A stretch of 40,721 nucleotides of DNA from Spirochaeta sp. (GTDB lineage Bacteria > Spirochaetota > Spirochaetia > DSM-27196 > Alkalispirochaetaceae): NCBI GenBank assembly GCA_007130865.1, contig SLRR01000038.1, forward strand, positions 1 through 40,721, read 5' to 3'. Positions 8,201 through 17,392 of this stretch are shown one piece after another. The position numbers and the translations under genes are program-made. Every line of letters begins with the position of its first letter. Within the stretch, counting starts at the first letter, position 1. The notes below the pieces were generated by a model. That model searched no databases. It had not been told where the DNA came from and saw only the letters and a program-made list of their open reading frames with translations.

Positions 8201-8842
8201 ATGTGTTACAACGCCGGGATCGAATTGATCAACCCTCTGGGGGCCGCATTTCCCCCCGCACCCTTTGTCAACGCCGCGGCGCGACCGGTCGCGCCCGTCC
8301 TCACCTGCGCGGAACCGGAGCAGTTCCGGCCGATGCGGTGGCTCCTCGTTCCCCCAGGTATCACACGGACGGAGGACGTGAAAGGCCTTAAGATCTGGCT
8401 CGCCAACGCTCGCATCGAGGAACTGGAACAGAAGCCGCTGTATAGACCGCTGCTTAAGGACCACCGCTGCCTCGTACGCTTCTCCTGGTTCTTTGAGTGG
8501 CGCTGGGAGAATCCCCGGGGTTCAACAAAGACGCGTTACCGCGTTCTGCTCCCCGGTCCGGAACCGATGCTGCTTCCCGGGGTGTACCGTGAAACGGAGA
8601 TCGACGACAGACCCTGTGGTACCTTTACGGTATGCACGATGGAAGCCCGGGGAGTGATGCGTTACATACACAACCACGCGTTGCGTCAACCCGTCGTCGT
8701 GGACGAGAAAGCCGCCGCGGTCTGGCTCGATCGTACGGTCCCCCTGGACGAAGCCCGCCGGGCGGTGATCGACGGGGAACGGTCGGCGGAGTTTACCACC
8801 GATCCTCCCCTGCAACGGGATCTCTTCGGCGACGTAACCTGA
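8201..8842 (+). CDS. SRAP-family (YedK/HMCES-like) abasic-site crosslinking protein
   Basis: A 213-residue SOS-response-associated-peptidase family protein. Known members remove Met1 and use Cys2 to crosslink abasic sites in single-stranded DNA. Here the protein starts MCYNAG, giving Cys2. The other family landmarks are NARIEEL (family NAR motif), a RCLVRFSWFFEW stretch with the catalytic Glu in FFEW, and YIHNHALRQPVVVD in place of the usual HxRMP loop. The ATG at 8201 was chosen over upstream options because Cys2 must be N-terminal. No clear ribosome site precedes it. The HxRMP region and NAR loop are divergent, so activity should be tested. It converges on treS-mak with a 7-base gap and no visible terminator. 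Confidence 0.9.
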   Translation: MCYNAGIELINPLGAAFPPAPFVNAAARPVAPVLTCAEPEQFRPMRWLLVPPGITRTEDVKGLKIWLANARIEELEQKPLYRPLLKDHRCLVRFSWFFEWRWENPRGSTKTRYRVLLPGPEPMLLPGVYRETEIDDRPCGTFTVCTMEARGVMRYIHNHALRQPVVVDEKAAAVWLDRTVPLDEARRAVIDGERSAEFTTDPPLQRDLFGDVT

Positions 8843-8849
8843 GGCTGCG

Positions 8850-11800
8850 TCAGCCGACCCCGCTGTTCTCCTCACCCAGTACAAAGCGAATACCTTCCAA
8901 CGGGATTTGTACCCAGTCGGGGCGGTTGTTGATCTCGTAGCCCACCTCGTACACCGCCTTTTCCAGCAAATATACGTCCAGAAGCGTCTCCAGGCTCTCC
9001 CGGTCCGATGGAATGCACGTGGACGTTCCCATCGTTTCCAGGTACGAGCGCAGGAAAATGCCTGCCACCCAGGTATACCAGGGGCGAATCCACGGCTGTA
9101 ATCGACCCGCGTCTTCCGGACGGAGCTCCACCGTCTCCAGGTACCGGCTGTGAATAGCATAGTGGAAGGATCGCAACATTCCCGCTACGTCCCGGAGGGC
9201 GGAAAACTTCAGCCTCCGTTCGCTTATCGGCCGGGCCGGCTCCCCTTCCAGGTCGATGATCATGAAGTCGCGTCCGGTAAAAAGCACCTGTCCCAGGTGA
9301 TAGTCACCGTGAATCCGAATCTTCCGGGCTTCGATCCTCCGCTCCGTAATTCGGGCGAACCGCTTCAGGAGGGTGTCCTGCAGGGCAAGAAAACTCTGGA
9401 CGTCTTCGTCAGCATCGGGCGGGAGATCCCGAACGCCGCGCAGGGTATCCTGCACGCGCCGCGTCAGGCTGCGGAGAGACTGGTACAGAGAACGCTGGTA
9501 CAGCCGGGAAAACGGTTCCGACCTGAACGCAGAATCCTGGAAATCGTTGGAAAGGGCCAGGTGCAGTTCCCCGGTCCGACGTCCCAGAAGTTCCACCATC
9601 TCCAGGAAGAATCCGTCCGCCGCCTCCACAAACCGCTCCGGCAACTGCGTGGGATCCACATCCAGGGGAGCACCCGGTGCACGGATCTCCTTCCCGGCGA
9701 CTTCGTCACCAAGAAGCACTTTCTCGAAGTACCGTTCAATCGCGTCCTGTGTGTACGTCCAGGCGTCACTGCTGCTGGGAATAAAGTCAATGAGCAGCCC
9801 CAGATCGGATCGCTCACCTTGAGCCGACTCGTACTCGATACTGCCGGCATACCTTGGTACTCCGGAGAAACTCTGCCGCTCGGTCAGATGACGCAGGAGC
9901 TCCACCTCGGGGTTGGTGCCGGGCTCGAGTTTCCGGTACAGCTTGAAGAAAAACTGGTCCCGGTAGAGCACCGACGAGTTGGACTGTTCCGCCCGGAGCA
10001 CCCGGGATGAGGGAGAGCCGTCGGCGAACACCTCGGCGCGTCGAAGCAATCGAGACCGGTTGACCAGGAGCGCCCCTTTGCCGCCGTTCACCCGTCTTCT
10101 GGAGACGAGCATACGCAGCAGCGTCTCGCGGAGTTCCGCGCTGTAGATTCCATCGTACAGAACTCCTTCTTCGCGGCCGAGGTTCACCTCGGCGATGATC
10201 GCACCGGGCTGTTCCTCCCGGAGGTGGACCGCGTCATCCTGAACCGCGAGGCCAAGGGGTATCAGGTACGTCGCTGTGTAGTCGTCGGTAAACTGCAGCC
10301 TCGTCACCAATACCCACGCCACCGGTGTCTTGCTTCCGGTGGAGAAACTGTCCTCGATCGTGAGCTTGCGCAGGCGCCGAGCCTTCTCCCGGAACCAGCG
10401 GCTGTTCCGAACGTACCCCGGCAGGTACCGCGTTTCGAGGGCGGACCGTAGCGTCCCGCCCAGCGTCTCCCAGGCGCGCGTCGTGATCGTAAGCGGCGCC
10501 GCGCCGGTTCCATCGGCGGTCTCCTCGCCACTCCGGACCAGGTTCAACCAATAGAAGTCGTTGCTGCCGATCGTTACGACGTAAGGCTCCTCCCGTACCG
10601 CCGGGAATAGCGTATGGCTGAACACCTCCTCCGGCTGGAATCCGGCGTACTTGTCGAGCTGTAACTCCGCTACCTGCGTGTGCCGGGAGAAGTTGACCAC
10701 TACCAGAACGACATCCGATCCGTCGCATCGAAGAAACGCGAACACCCGGTGGTTGGATGAATGGACGATCTCCAGCTCACCCCGGCTGAACGCGGCAAAC
10801 CGCCGACGTACGGCGATCATTCGCTTCATCCACCAGAGCAGAGAGGAGCCGTTGGCTTGCTGCGTCTCTACGTTGATCGCCTCGTGGTGGTATTCCGGAT
10901 CGATGATGACCGGCAGGTAGAGCTGCTGCGGATTGGTTCCGGAGAACCCCGCATTCTTGTCGGAACTCCACTGCATCGGCGTCCTGACGCCGTCGCGGTC
11001 ACCCAGATAAACGTTGTCCCCCATGCCGATCTCGTCGCCGTAGTAGATCACCGGAGTTCCCGGCAGGGAAAAGAGCAGGCTGTTGAGCAACTCTATTCCG
11101 CGGCGGTTGTTATCCATCAGCGGTGCCAGACGGCGGCGAATACCCAGGTTGATCCGGTGGCGGGGGTCCCGGCCGTAGGCGCGGTACATGTAATCCCGTT
11201 CCTCGTCGGTGACCATCTCCAGCGTGAGCTCGTCGTGGTTCCGGAGAAAGATCCCCCATTGTGAGGTTTCCGGTATTTGTGGAGTCTGCTCGAGGATGTC
11301 GATCACGGGAAAACTGTCTTCCATCTTCATCGCCATGAAAAGACGCGGCATCAGGGGAAAATGGAACGACATGTGGCACTCATCGCCGCGTCCCTGACCA
11401 AAATAGTCGACCGCATCCTCCGGCCACTGGTTCGCCTCCGCCAGGAGCATCCGTCCCGGGTGGTGCTCGTCCACATAGGCGCGCACTCTCTTGAGAAACG
11501 CGTGGGTCTCCGGAAGGTTCTCGCAGTTGGTGTCCTCCCGTGCAAATAGATAGGGAATCGCGTCGAGACGAAGTCCGTCCACGCCGAGGCCGAACCAGAA
11601 GTCGAGCAGCTTGAACACCTCTTTCTGCACGTGGGGGCTGTCGAAGTTGAGGTCCGGCTGGTGGGAGTAGAAGCGATGCCAATAGTACGATTTGGCTACG
11701 GGGTCCCAGGACCAGTTGGAAGTCTCAAAATCCTGGAAAATGATGCGCGCCTCGGTGTACTTGTCCGGCGTCTCGCTCCAGACGTAATAGTTACGCCATT

Positions 11801-12188
11801 TGCTTCCCGGCGGTGCGTTGCGCGCGCGTTCAAACCAGGGATGCTGGTTTGAGGTATGATTGATCACCAACTCCGTAATCACCTTCAGATCTCGGGCGTG
11901 AGCTTCCTTGAGGAAGCGTTTGAAGTCCCGCAGCGTTCCGTAGGCGGAGTGCACCTCCCGGTAGTTGGAAATATCGTACCCATCGTCCCGCCAGGGAGAA
12001 GGATAAAACGGCAGGAGCCAAATCGCGTTGATACCAAGATCATGCAGGTAGTCCAGCTTCGTGGTAAGCCCGCGGAAATCGCCCATGCCGTCATCGTTGC
12101 TGTCGAGAAACGACCGTACGTGGAGCTCGTATATTATCGCGTCTTTGTACCAGTCGTGCTCCGGGGTCCGGCTGCTGCTGTCGTTCAC
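8850..12188 (-). CDS. treS-mak: TreS-Mak fusion: trehalose synthase and maltokinase
   Basis: A 1112-residue two-domain enzyme. Residues 1-550 are a GH13 trehalose synthase (trehalose/maltose isomerase): WYKDAIIYELHVRSFLDSN at the start, nucleophile Asp209 in DGLRLDAIPYL and acid/base Glu251 in MLLAEANQWPEDAV. The C-terminal part (about 560-1112) is a maltokinase with HGDYHLGQVLF and the metal-binding IIDLEGEP, which makes maltose-1-phosphate from maltose and ATP. The GTG start has AAGGAG 7 bases upstream, and that site lies at the end of glgE. With glgE 11 bases ahead in the same transcript, the pair turns trehalose into alpha-1,4-glucan. Such TreS-Mak fusions are known in several phyla. Confidence 0.97.
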   Translation of the reverse strand: MNDSSSRTPEHDWYKDAIIYELHVRSFLDSNDDGMGDFRGLTTKLDYLHDLGINAIWLLPFYPSPWRDDGYDISNYREVHSAYGTLRDFKRFLKEAHARDLKVITELVINHTSNQHPWFERARNAPPGSKWRNYYVWSETPDKYTEARIIFQDFETSNWSWDPVAKSYYWHRFYSHQPDLNFDSPHVQKEVFKLLDFWFGLGVDGLRLDAIPYLFAREDTNCENLPETHAFLKRVRAYVDEHHPGRMLLAEANQWPEDAVDYFGQGRGDECHMSFHFPLMPRLFMAMKMEDSFPVIDILEQTPQIPETSQWGIFLRNHDELTLEMVTDEERDYMYRAYGRDPRHRINLGIRRRLAPLMDNNRRGIELLNSLLFSLPGTPVIYYGDEIGMGDNVYLGDRDGVRTPMQWSSDKNAGFSGTNPQQLYLPVIIDPEYHHEAINVETQQANGSSLLWWMKRMIAVRRRFAAFSRGELEIVHSSNHRVFAFLRCDGSDVVLVVVNFSRHTQVAELQLDKYAGFQPEEVFSHTLFPAVREEPYVVTIGSNDFYWLNLVRSGEETADGTGAAPLTITTRAWETLGGTLRSALETRYLPGYVRNSRWFREKARRLRKLTIEDSFSTGSKTPVAWVLVTRLQFTDDYTATYLIPLGLAVQDDAVHLREEQPGAIIAEVNLGREEGVLYDGIYSAELRETLLRMLVSRRRVNGGKGALLVNRSRLLRRAEVFADGSPSSRVLRAEQSNSSVLYRDQFFFKLYRKLEPGTNPEVELLRHLTERQSFSGVPRYAGSIEYESAQGERSDLGLLIDFIPSSSDAWTYTQDAIERYFEKVLLGDEVAGKEIRAPGAPLDVDPTQLPERFVEAADGFFLEMVELLGRRTGELHLALSNDFQDSAFRSEPFSRLYQRSLYQSLRSLTRRVQDTLRGVRDLPPDADEDVQSFLALQDTLLKRFARITERRIEARKIRIHGDYHLGQVLFTGRDFMIIDLEGEPARPISERRLKFSALRDVAGMLRSFHYAIHSRYLETVELRPEDAGRLQPWIRPWYTWVAGIFLRSYLETMGTSTCIPSDRESLETLLDVYLLEKAVYEVGYEINNRPDWVQIPLEGIRFVLGEENSGVG

Positions 12189-12199
12189 AAGTTAGCTCC

Positions 12200-14197
12200 T
12201 TAACGTTCCAGCACAAAAACATGCGCCGGTGTCTCCTGCGGGTCGAGTTCGATGAAGTTCCAGTAATCGCTCCAGGTCCAGGAACGCCCGGAGAGCAGGT
12301 CCCGTACGACAAACGGTAAGGGACCGTCGAGACCCACGGCAGGGGGTGAGAACTCAACCCATCCCCCCTGCCGCGCGTGATAATCCATGTTCACGCAAAC
12401 CAGAATCACGTTGTCGCCGGTGTCGTCGCACTTGCTGTAGCAGAGCAAGTTCGGGTTGTCCACGTTGTGGAAGCGCAGATGCCGATTACTCTGAAGAGCG
12501 CGATTGGCGCGACGGATCGCGTTCACCCGGGAGATTACCGGGGCGATCGAGCGAGGATCCTCCGTATTCCAGACACGGATCTCGTACTTCTCCGAATGCA
12601 GGTATTCCTCGCTGCCCGGTCGTACCGGCTCGTGCTCCATCAGTTCAAAGGCCGGTCCGTAGATGCCGTAATTAGAACTCAACGTCGCGGCAAGTACGAG
12701 TCGAGCGACGAAGGCGGCGCGTCCACCGGTCTGCAGATCCTCGTGGAGTATATCCGGCGTATTCGGCCAGAAATTGGGCCGAAAATACTCCCGGGGATGA
12801 TCATGCGTAAGCTCGGTCAGGTACTGTCGCAGTTCCTCGGGACTGTTGCGCCAGGTGAAGTACGTATAGGACTGCGTGAAGCCTCCCTTGGCAAGACGAT
12901 ACATCCGCTTTGGACGGGTAAACGCTTCCGCGAGGAAGATCACTTCCGGATGATCCTGCTGGATCGACTCGATCGCCCAGTCCCAGAATGGAAAAGACTT
13001 GGTGTGGGGATTGTCCACGCGGAACACCTGAACTCCGTGGGAGATCCAGTAGAGAAACACCTCCCGTAGTTCGATCCACAAAGCCTCCCAATCCTCGGTC
13101 TCGAAGTTGATCGGATAGATATCCTCATACTTCTTAGGCGGGTTCTCCGCGTACTGGATCGAGCCGTCCGGCCGATGCACGAACCACCGAGGGTGTTCCC
13201 GAACCCAGGGGTGGTCCGGAGAACACTGGAACGCGATATCCAGAGCGACTTCCATCTGGTAACTGCGCACTCGGTCCACCAGTTCCTGGAAGTCCGCTTC
13301 CGACCCGAGCTCCGGGTGGATCGCGGTATGCCCCCCCTCGTCCGACCCGATCGCCCAGGGCGACCCCGGGTCACCGGGAACCGCCTCGGTACTGTTGTTG
13401 CGGCCCTTGCGTTTGGTCGTACCGATCGGATGAATCGGCGGAAGATAAACGATATCAAACCCCATCCGGGCGATTTCCGGTAGTCTGTTGATTACGTCCT
13501 GGAGCGTGCCATGCCTCACGGGCCGTCCGTTCTTGTCGGCCGATACCCCGGTGGATCGGGGAAACAGTTCGTACCACGCGCTGAAGCCGGCACGCTCCCG
13601 ATCAACCCGGACAGGGATCGGATGATCAAGAGTGGTGGCGCAGGAGAGGTCCGGGTACCGGTCAACCAACGTCTCAGACTCAGGATCAAGCGCTTCCGCT
13701 ACCCGTCGGTCCAGGGATAACGCTTCGTTTCCCAGGAGCCGCGCGAGCGCTTCCATCCGTTCCGCGTCGGTACCTCGCGCACGACCGACGGCCTCCGCCA
13801 CGAGAGCGGCACCGATCTGCAGGTCTGTTTCAGTCGCCACGGCGGCTTCGTGCTTCTTTTGAAGCCCCGATCGCCACGTCCGCGCGTGATCGACCCAGGC
13901 CCGGATCGAATATTCCCAGGGGCCGACACGGTCGACGGAGAACTGTCCCGTCCAGAGGTCGTTTCCCACCGGCTCAAGTGGCAACTCGTGCCACGTCCGA
14001 CCGCCGCGGCGGCGATACCGGATCACGCCACGCACCACGTCGTGTCCGTCCGCGAGGATATCCGCGTTTACGAGCACCGTCTCTCCCACGACCCTCTTCA
14101 CCGGGAACGGCGATCCTTCCCGGGTTCCGGGAACGGACGGTTGTACCCGATCGATCACTACCCTGTGTCTGCCGCCGACTCGCGCCATTTGCTTCAT
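12200..14197 (-). CDS. glgE: GlgE, alpha-1,4-glucan:maltose-1-phosphate maltosyltransferase
   Basis: A 665-residue GH13_3 enzyme that transfers maltosyl units from maltose-1-phosphate to alpha-1,4-glucans. The N-terminal beta domain (about 10-120) is followed by a helical region and the catalytic barrel. Landmarks are VYLPPIHPIGTTKRKGRNN, GSPWAIGSDEGGHTAIHPELG, ENPPKKYEDIYPINFE, the nucleophile Asp395 in FRVDNPHTKSFPFWDWA, and the acid/base Glu424 in FLAEAFTRPKRMY. Length is normal for GlgE. The start is either ATG 14197 or ATG 14188; upstream codons look non-coding. It is the promoter-proximal gene of the glgE-treS/mak pair. A TATAAT-like -10 box lies at 14281-14286 on this strand, though its -35 is poor. 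Confidence 0.97.
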   Translation of the reverse strand: MKQMARVGGRHRVVIDRVQPSVPGTREGSPFPVKRVVGETVLVNADILADGHDVVRGVIRYRRRGGRTWHELPLEPVGNDLWTGQFSVDRVGPWEYSIRAWVDHARTWRSGLQKKHEAAVATETDLQIGAALVAEAVGRARGTDAERMEALARLLGNEALSLDRRVAEALDPESETLVDRYPDLSCATTLDHPIPVRVDRERAGFSAWYELFPRSTGVSADKNGRPVRHGTLQDVINRLPEIARMGFDIVYLPPIHPIGTTKRKGRNNSTEAVPGDPGSPWAIGSDEGGHTAIHPELGSEADFQELVDRVRSYQMEVALDIAFQCSPDHPWVREHPRWFVHRPDGSIQYAENPPKKYEDIYPINFETEDWEALWIELREVFLYWISHGVQVFRVDNPHTKSFPFWDWAIESIQQDHPEVIFLAEAFTRPKRMYRLAKGGFTQSYTYFTWRNSPEELRQYLTELTHDHPREYFRPNFWPNTPDILHEDLQTGGRAAFVARLVLAATLSSNYGIYGPAFELMEHEPVRPGSEEYLHSEKYEIRVWNTEDPRSIAPVISRVNAIRRANRALQSNRHLRFHNVDNPNLLCYSKCDDTGDNVILVCVNMDYHARQGGWVEFSPPAVGLDGPLPFVVRDLLSGRSWTWSDYWNFIELDPQETPAHVFVLER

Positions 14198-14280
14198 TAT
14201 GAACGTAATAGTAACAGAACCGAGGACGCACCGCAAAGACACGGAGGAGTAATCAACGCGTGCAGCCGCGAGGTCGAGCG

Positions 14281-14286
14281 ATTATA
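14281..14286 (-). promoter_or_regulatory. Possible -10 box for glgE
   Basis: The minus strand reads TATAAT here, about 84 bases upstream of the glgE start. The position 17 bases further upstream is CAAATC, a poor -35, so the call is weak. It lies back to back with the plus-strand promoter at 14307-14335. Confidence 0.35.
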
Positions 14287-14306
14287 ATAAGTATTGGCGA
14301 CGCGAT

Positions 14307-14335
14307 TTGACTGCGTAAGTATTATTTAGTACACT
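14307..14335 (+). promoter_or_regulatory. Sigma-70-type promoter for the phasin-like/ubiB pair
   Basis: TTGACT at 14307-14312 and TACACT at 14330-14335 are separated by 17 bases, a near-consensus housekeeping promoter. The expected start of transcription is 50-60 bases before the phasin-like gene. Confidence 0.7.
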
Positions 14336-14396
14336 ATGCATTATTGCCGGTGCGAATTGTCGTATCCGACGAGAGCAGGAATGAAAGGAGATTCAT

Positions 14397-14705
14397 ATGG
14401 CTCAACAGCGAAACCCATTTCAGGAAGGTCTTTACGCAGGACTCGGACTCGCTCTGCGCACCAAGGAACGCATCGAAGAGTTTGCAAAAAAGATCACCAG
14501 TGAGTACGAGATGAGCGAGGAAGAGGGAAAACGCTTCATGGACGACATGGTCAAGCAGTCGGAGGAGACAAAAACCAGGCTGGACGAGGTGATCGAGAAG
14601 CGACTTGAGAACTACGTTAACGAAGCAGGACTCCCCACGAAAGCCGATATCGACAAGCTGACGCGTAAGATTGGCGAGCTCGAGAAGAAGCTCGATCAGA
14701 AATAA
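14397..14705 (+). CDS. Phasin-like small coiled-coil protein
   Basis: A 102-residue, highly charged helical protein. The N-terminal part (NPFQEGLYAGLGLALRTKERIEEFAKK) resembles PhaF/phasin-like and poly(hydroxyalkanoate)-granule-associated family proteins. The rest is heptad-like (EETKTRLDEVIEKRLENYV and IGELEKKLDQK), suggesting a coiled coil. AAAGGAG lies 6 bases before the ATG, the best ribosome site in the window. The next gene, an ABC1/UbiB kinase, begins 45 bases downstream. Small proteins of this family are often found next to ABC1 kinases, suggesting a partner or regulator rather than a true granule protein. There is no PHA synthase in the window. The function is inferred. Confidence 0.8.
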   Translation: MAQQRNPFQEGLYAGLGLALRTKERIEEFAKKITSEYEMSEEEGKRFMDDMVKQSEETKTRLDEVIEKRLENYVNEAGLPTKADIDKLTRKIGELEKKLDQK

Positions 14706-14749
14706 TGACGTCTGTTTTCAGACGGAAACCGTAGAAGGCATAATACACT

Positions 14750-16444
14750 TTGAGACCTAAACTTCGCAGAGGGGCGGTGGTATCCCGTTACGGTGAGATC
14801 ATCGGCGTACTGAGCAAGTACGGGCTCGCGGAGTTTGTCAGTCATCGACCGGTATTACGACGCCTCTCGATACCTCTCACTCGCAGCGGCGGGCGCTGGC
14901 GTCCGCCGCGACTGGTGAGAGAAAGCTTCGCCCAGCGACTGCGCCGCGCTCTGGAGGAGCTGGGTCCGACGTTTGTAAAATTCGGGCAGATCCTGGCGGA
15001 CCGGGGTGACGTTATACCGGAGGAGGTAATCACCGAACTCCGTCGGCTGCAAAGTGAAGTCCCTCCTTTCCCGGCGGACGAAGCCCGCCGTCAGATCGAG
15101 AAAAGCCTCGCGACTCCAATAGACCGACTCTTTCTCCATTTCGCCGACGAGCCGGAAGGTTCCGCCTCGCTTGCCCAGGTGCACCGAGCTATCATGCCCA
15201 CGGGACAAGCCGTGGCGGTCAAGGTCAAGCGTCCGGGAATCGACGCGCAGATCCTGGCGGACCTGGAGATCATGAAGCAACTGGCGTCGTTTCTCGACAC
15301 GTACACCAGCTACTTCCCGGTCGTAACGGCAACGGAGATCGTTCAGGAGTTTGAAGTTCAGATCGTAAAAGAGCTGGACTTTGTGGAAGAGTTCCTGAGT
15401 ATCACCAAGTTTGCCGCGGATTACGAGAACGACGAGACGGTGGCGGTGGCCCGGGTCTACGGGGAGTACGTGTCCCGGGACGTGCTCGTGCAGGAGTTCA
15501 TACACGGGAAAAAAGTCTCCGAGGTGATCGCCAGCGAGGATCCACGGTGGGACCGGAAAGAGATCAACCGACGAACCGCGGATTTCGTGATGTCCCAGCT
15601 CTTTATCAACGGGTACTTCCACGCGGACCCGCACCCGGGGAACTTTCTCGTTCTGCAGGACAACGTGATCTGCTTTATCGACTTCGGGATGGTATACTCT
15701 CTCCGTCCTTACGAGCAGGAAAACCTGAATCTCATGATGATCGGCCTCTCCCGGCTGGATCCCTCCCTGGTTTCACGATCGCTCCTCCGGATGGGATACG
15801 CCGAGGGGAACGTGGACCAGATCAAGTTTGAGTCGGTAGTGCACGACTACATCGAGAGTCATCTTGCGCGACCCCTGGAGTACATTGATATCCCGGCGGC
15901 CCTGATGGAACTCCTGCAGGTAGTGATCAATTACGGGGTCAAATTACCGCCACGCTTGATTTACGTCGCCAAGGTACTGAGCAATCTGCAGACGATCGGC
16001 GCCGCCCTGGACCCGGAGTTCCAGTTCCTGAAGTACCTGCGCGACTTTGCTCCCAAGATGTGGGCCGCCCAGATCGCTTCCAACCGTACCGGAAACAAGG
16101 TGATCAACTCAGCGCTGAACTGGCAGGAAGTTATCCTGACCGCTCCTACTCTACTCCAGGATTTTCACCGGCTGATCCGGGACCGCCGGTTCGAGATCGA
16201 CGTGCCGGAGGCGGATCACCTGGCGGAAACGGTAGACCGCATCGGGTTCCGCATGACCTTCGGCCTCGTTCTTTCAGCACTCCTTGTGAGCTCTTCCCTG
16301 GTGGTCCTCGCCGATATACAACCTCAGGTAGGAGGGATTCCCCTGTTCGGAATAATCGGATTCGGCGTGGGAGGACTGATGGGGTTAGCGTTCCTCTTTG
16401 CTGGAATGGTCAGTTTCTTCCGCTGGCACAAGCACCACCGATAA
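14750..16444 (+). CDS. ubiB: ABC1/UbiB-family atypical kinase
   Basis: A 564-residue ABC1/ADCK/UbiB protein. Family motifs visible are KFGQILADRGDVIPEE (the KxGQ extension that covers the active site), EGSASLAQVHRA (the atypical Ala-rich loop), VAVKVKRPG with the ATP-binding lysine, VQEFIHGKKVSE, the catalytic FHADPHPGNFLV and metal-binding ICFIDFGM. Two membrane segments close the protein (about 497-517 and 525-552), giving a C-terminal anchor as in UbiB. Known members support isoprenoid quinone synthesis or lipid metabolism through ATPase activity. The start is TTG at 14750 with GAAGG about 11 bases upstream, which is imperfect. The last 60 bases overlap the convergent M23 peptidase gene. 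Confidence 0.94.
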   Translation: MRPKLRRGAVVSRYGEIIGVLSKYGLAEFVSHRPVLRRLSIPLTRSGGRWRPPRLVRESFAQRLRRALEELGPTFVKFGQILADRGDVIPEEVITELRRLQSEVPPFPADEARRQIEKSLATPIDRLFLHFADEPEGSASLAQVHRAIMPTGQAVAVKVKRPGIDAQILADLEIMKQLASFLDTYTSYFPVVTATEIVQEFEVQIVKELDFVEEFLSITKFAADYENDETVAVARVYGEYVSRDVLVQEFIHGKKVSEVIASEDPRWDRKEINRRTADFVMSQLFINGYFHADPHPGNFLVLQDNVICFIDFGMVYSLRPYEQENLNLMMIGLSRLDPSLVSRSLLRMGYAEGNVDQIKFESVVHDYIESHLARPLEYIDIPAALMELLQVVINYGVKLPPRLIYVAKVLSNLQTIGAALDPEFQFLKYLRDFAPKMWAAQIASNRTGNKVINSALNWQEVILTAPTLLQDFHRLIRDRRFEIDVPEADHLAETVDRIGFRMTFGLVLSALLVSSSLVVLADIQPQVGGIPLFGIIGFGVGGLMGLAFLFAGMVSFFRWHKHHR

Positions 16445-17386
16445 AGGGTCCCGCAGTACCCCGCGATCAAAGTACATCACGTTCACCACGTCACCGGCGT
16501 AACCGAGCTTTGACCCGGCACGGACCAGATCGCCGGTCTGTACCTGGAGATCCCGGATCCCTGAAACCACCACCGTCTGGTCGGTATGCCTGTTGGTGAC
16601 CTGCACGCGAAGACCGAGAGCGGTGTTGCGCATCACCCGAACTTCCCCCGTGAAGGGGCTCACCACCGCTCCATGTATAATCGCGTCCACCGACGCGGTA
16701 TCACGGTTCTCCCGCTGGTTCTGATCGAAGTTCCGAATCACCCGGAATCCTTCCGGGGCGACGGAAACGGACGGCCCGTCCGGTGGGTACTCCGGCCAGT
16801 CGATCTCGAACGACTCAAGACCGAACATACGATAAAACCAGTCCGCAGCGTTGATAAGTATCGATGGATCAGACCGGGCGCTCACGGAAAAGTGCAGGTG
16901 CGTCTCGATATACCGGGACCACCGGCCGGTGCGCCCGATCGTACCCAGCCGTTCGCCGGCGCGCACCCGGCGGCCCCCCTCGCTGATAGAAACGGTACTC
17001 TCCGAGAGGTGGGCGTAGTAGTAGTGGCGGCCGTCGTGGCCGACCAACCGGATCGCGATCCCGCCGCGCTCATTATCTACACGTCGGACCACGCCGTGGG
17101 TCACCGCCACCACGGGGGACCGTTCAAACCGTGCCAGACCCCGCGATCCGTGGGGAAGTTGCGGAGCCGCAAATATATCCACCTCGTCGCTTCCATCCCA
17201 GTGGAAACGTTCCCACGCCATGAGGTGGACCGGACCGGCCAGGGGAAACACGTACTTCCCGTCGTCGGACCAGGTGAGTTCCAGCGTACTCGCGGCGGAT
17301 GTATCGGCGGATGTATCGGCATGGACAAACAAAAACGCGCCGAGAATTATCACCGTGATGTACATCCGGCACGAGCGACCGTTCAT
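16385..17386 (-). CDS. Exported M23-family (LytM-like) metallopeptidase
   Basis: A 333-residue protein with an N-terminal signal segment (MYITVIILGAFLFVHA). A LytM/M23 core follows: a first zinc motif in FHWDGSDEVDIFAAP, a beta-sheet region with VVAVTHGVVRRVDNERGG and HYYYAHLSE, then GERLGTIGRTGRWSRYIETHLHFSV with the HxH zinc pair. Such proteins cut peptidoglycan cross-bridges or act as cell-wall regulators. The C-terminal 130 residues are not recognised. A small DTSADTSA duplication (near 17300-17330) lies just after the signal. The start lies 6 bases after the histidine-kinase stop on the same strand, so the two are likely co-transcribed. The 3' end overlaps ubiB by 60 bases on the opposite strand. 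Confidence 0.86.
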   Translation of the reverse strand: MNGRSCRMYITVIILGAFLFVHADTSADTSAASTLELTWSDDGKYVFPLAGPVHLMAWERFHWDGSDEVDIFAAPQLPHGSRGLARFERSPVVAVTHGVVRRVDNERGGIAIRLVGHDGRHYYYAHLSESTVSISEGGRRVRAGERLGTIGRTGRWSRYIETHLHFSVSARSDPSILINAADWFYRMFGLESFEIDWPEYPPDGPSVSVAPEGFRVIRNFDQNQRENRDTASVDAIIHGAVVSPFTGEVRVMRNTALGLRVQVTNRHTDQTVVVSGIRDLQVQTGDLVRAGSKLGYAGDVVNVMYFDRGVLRDPLSVVLVPAEETDHSSKEER

Positions 17387-17392
17387 TGCAGT

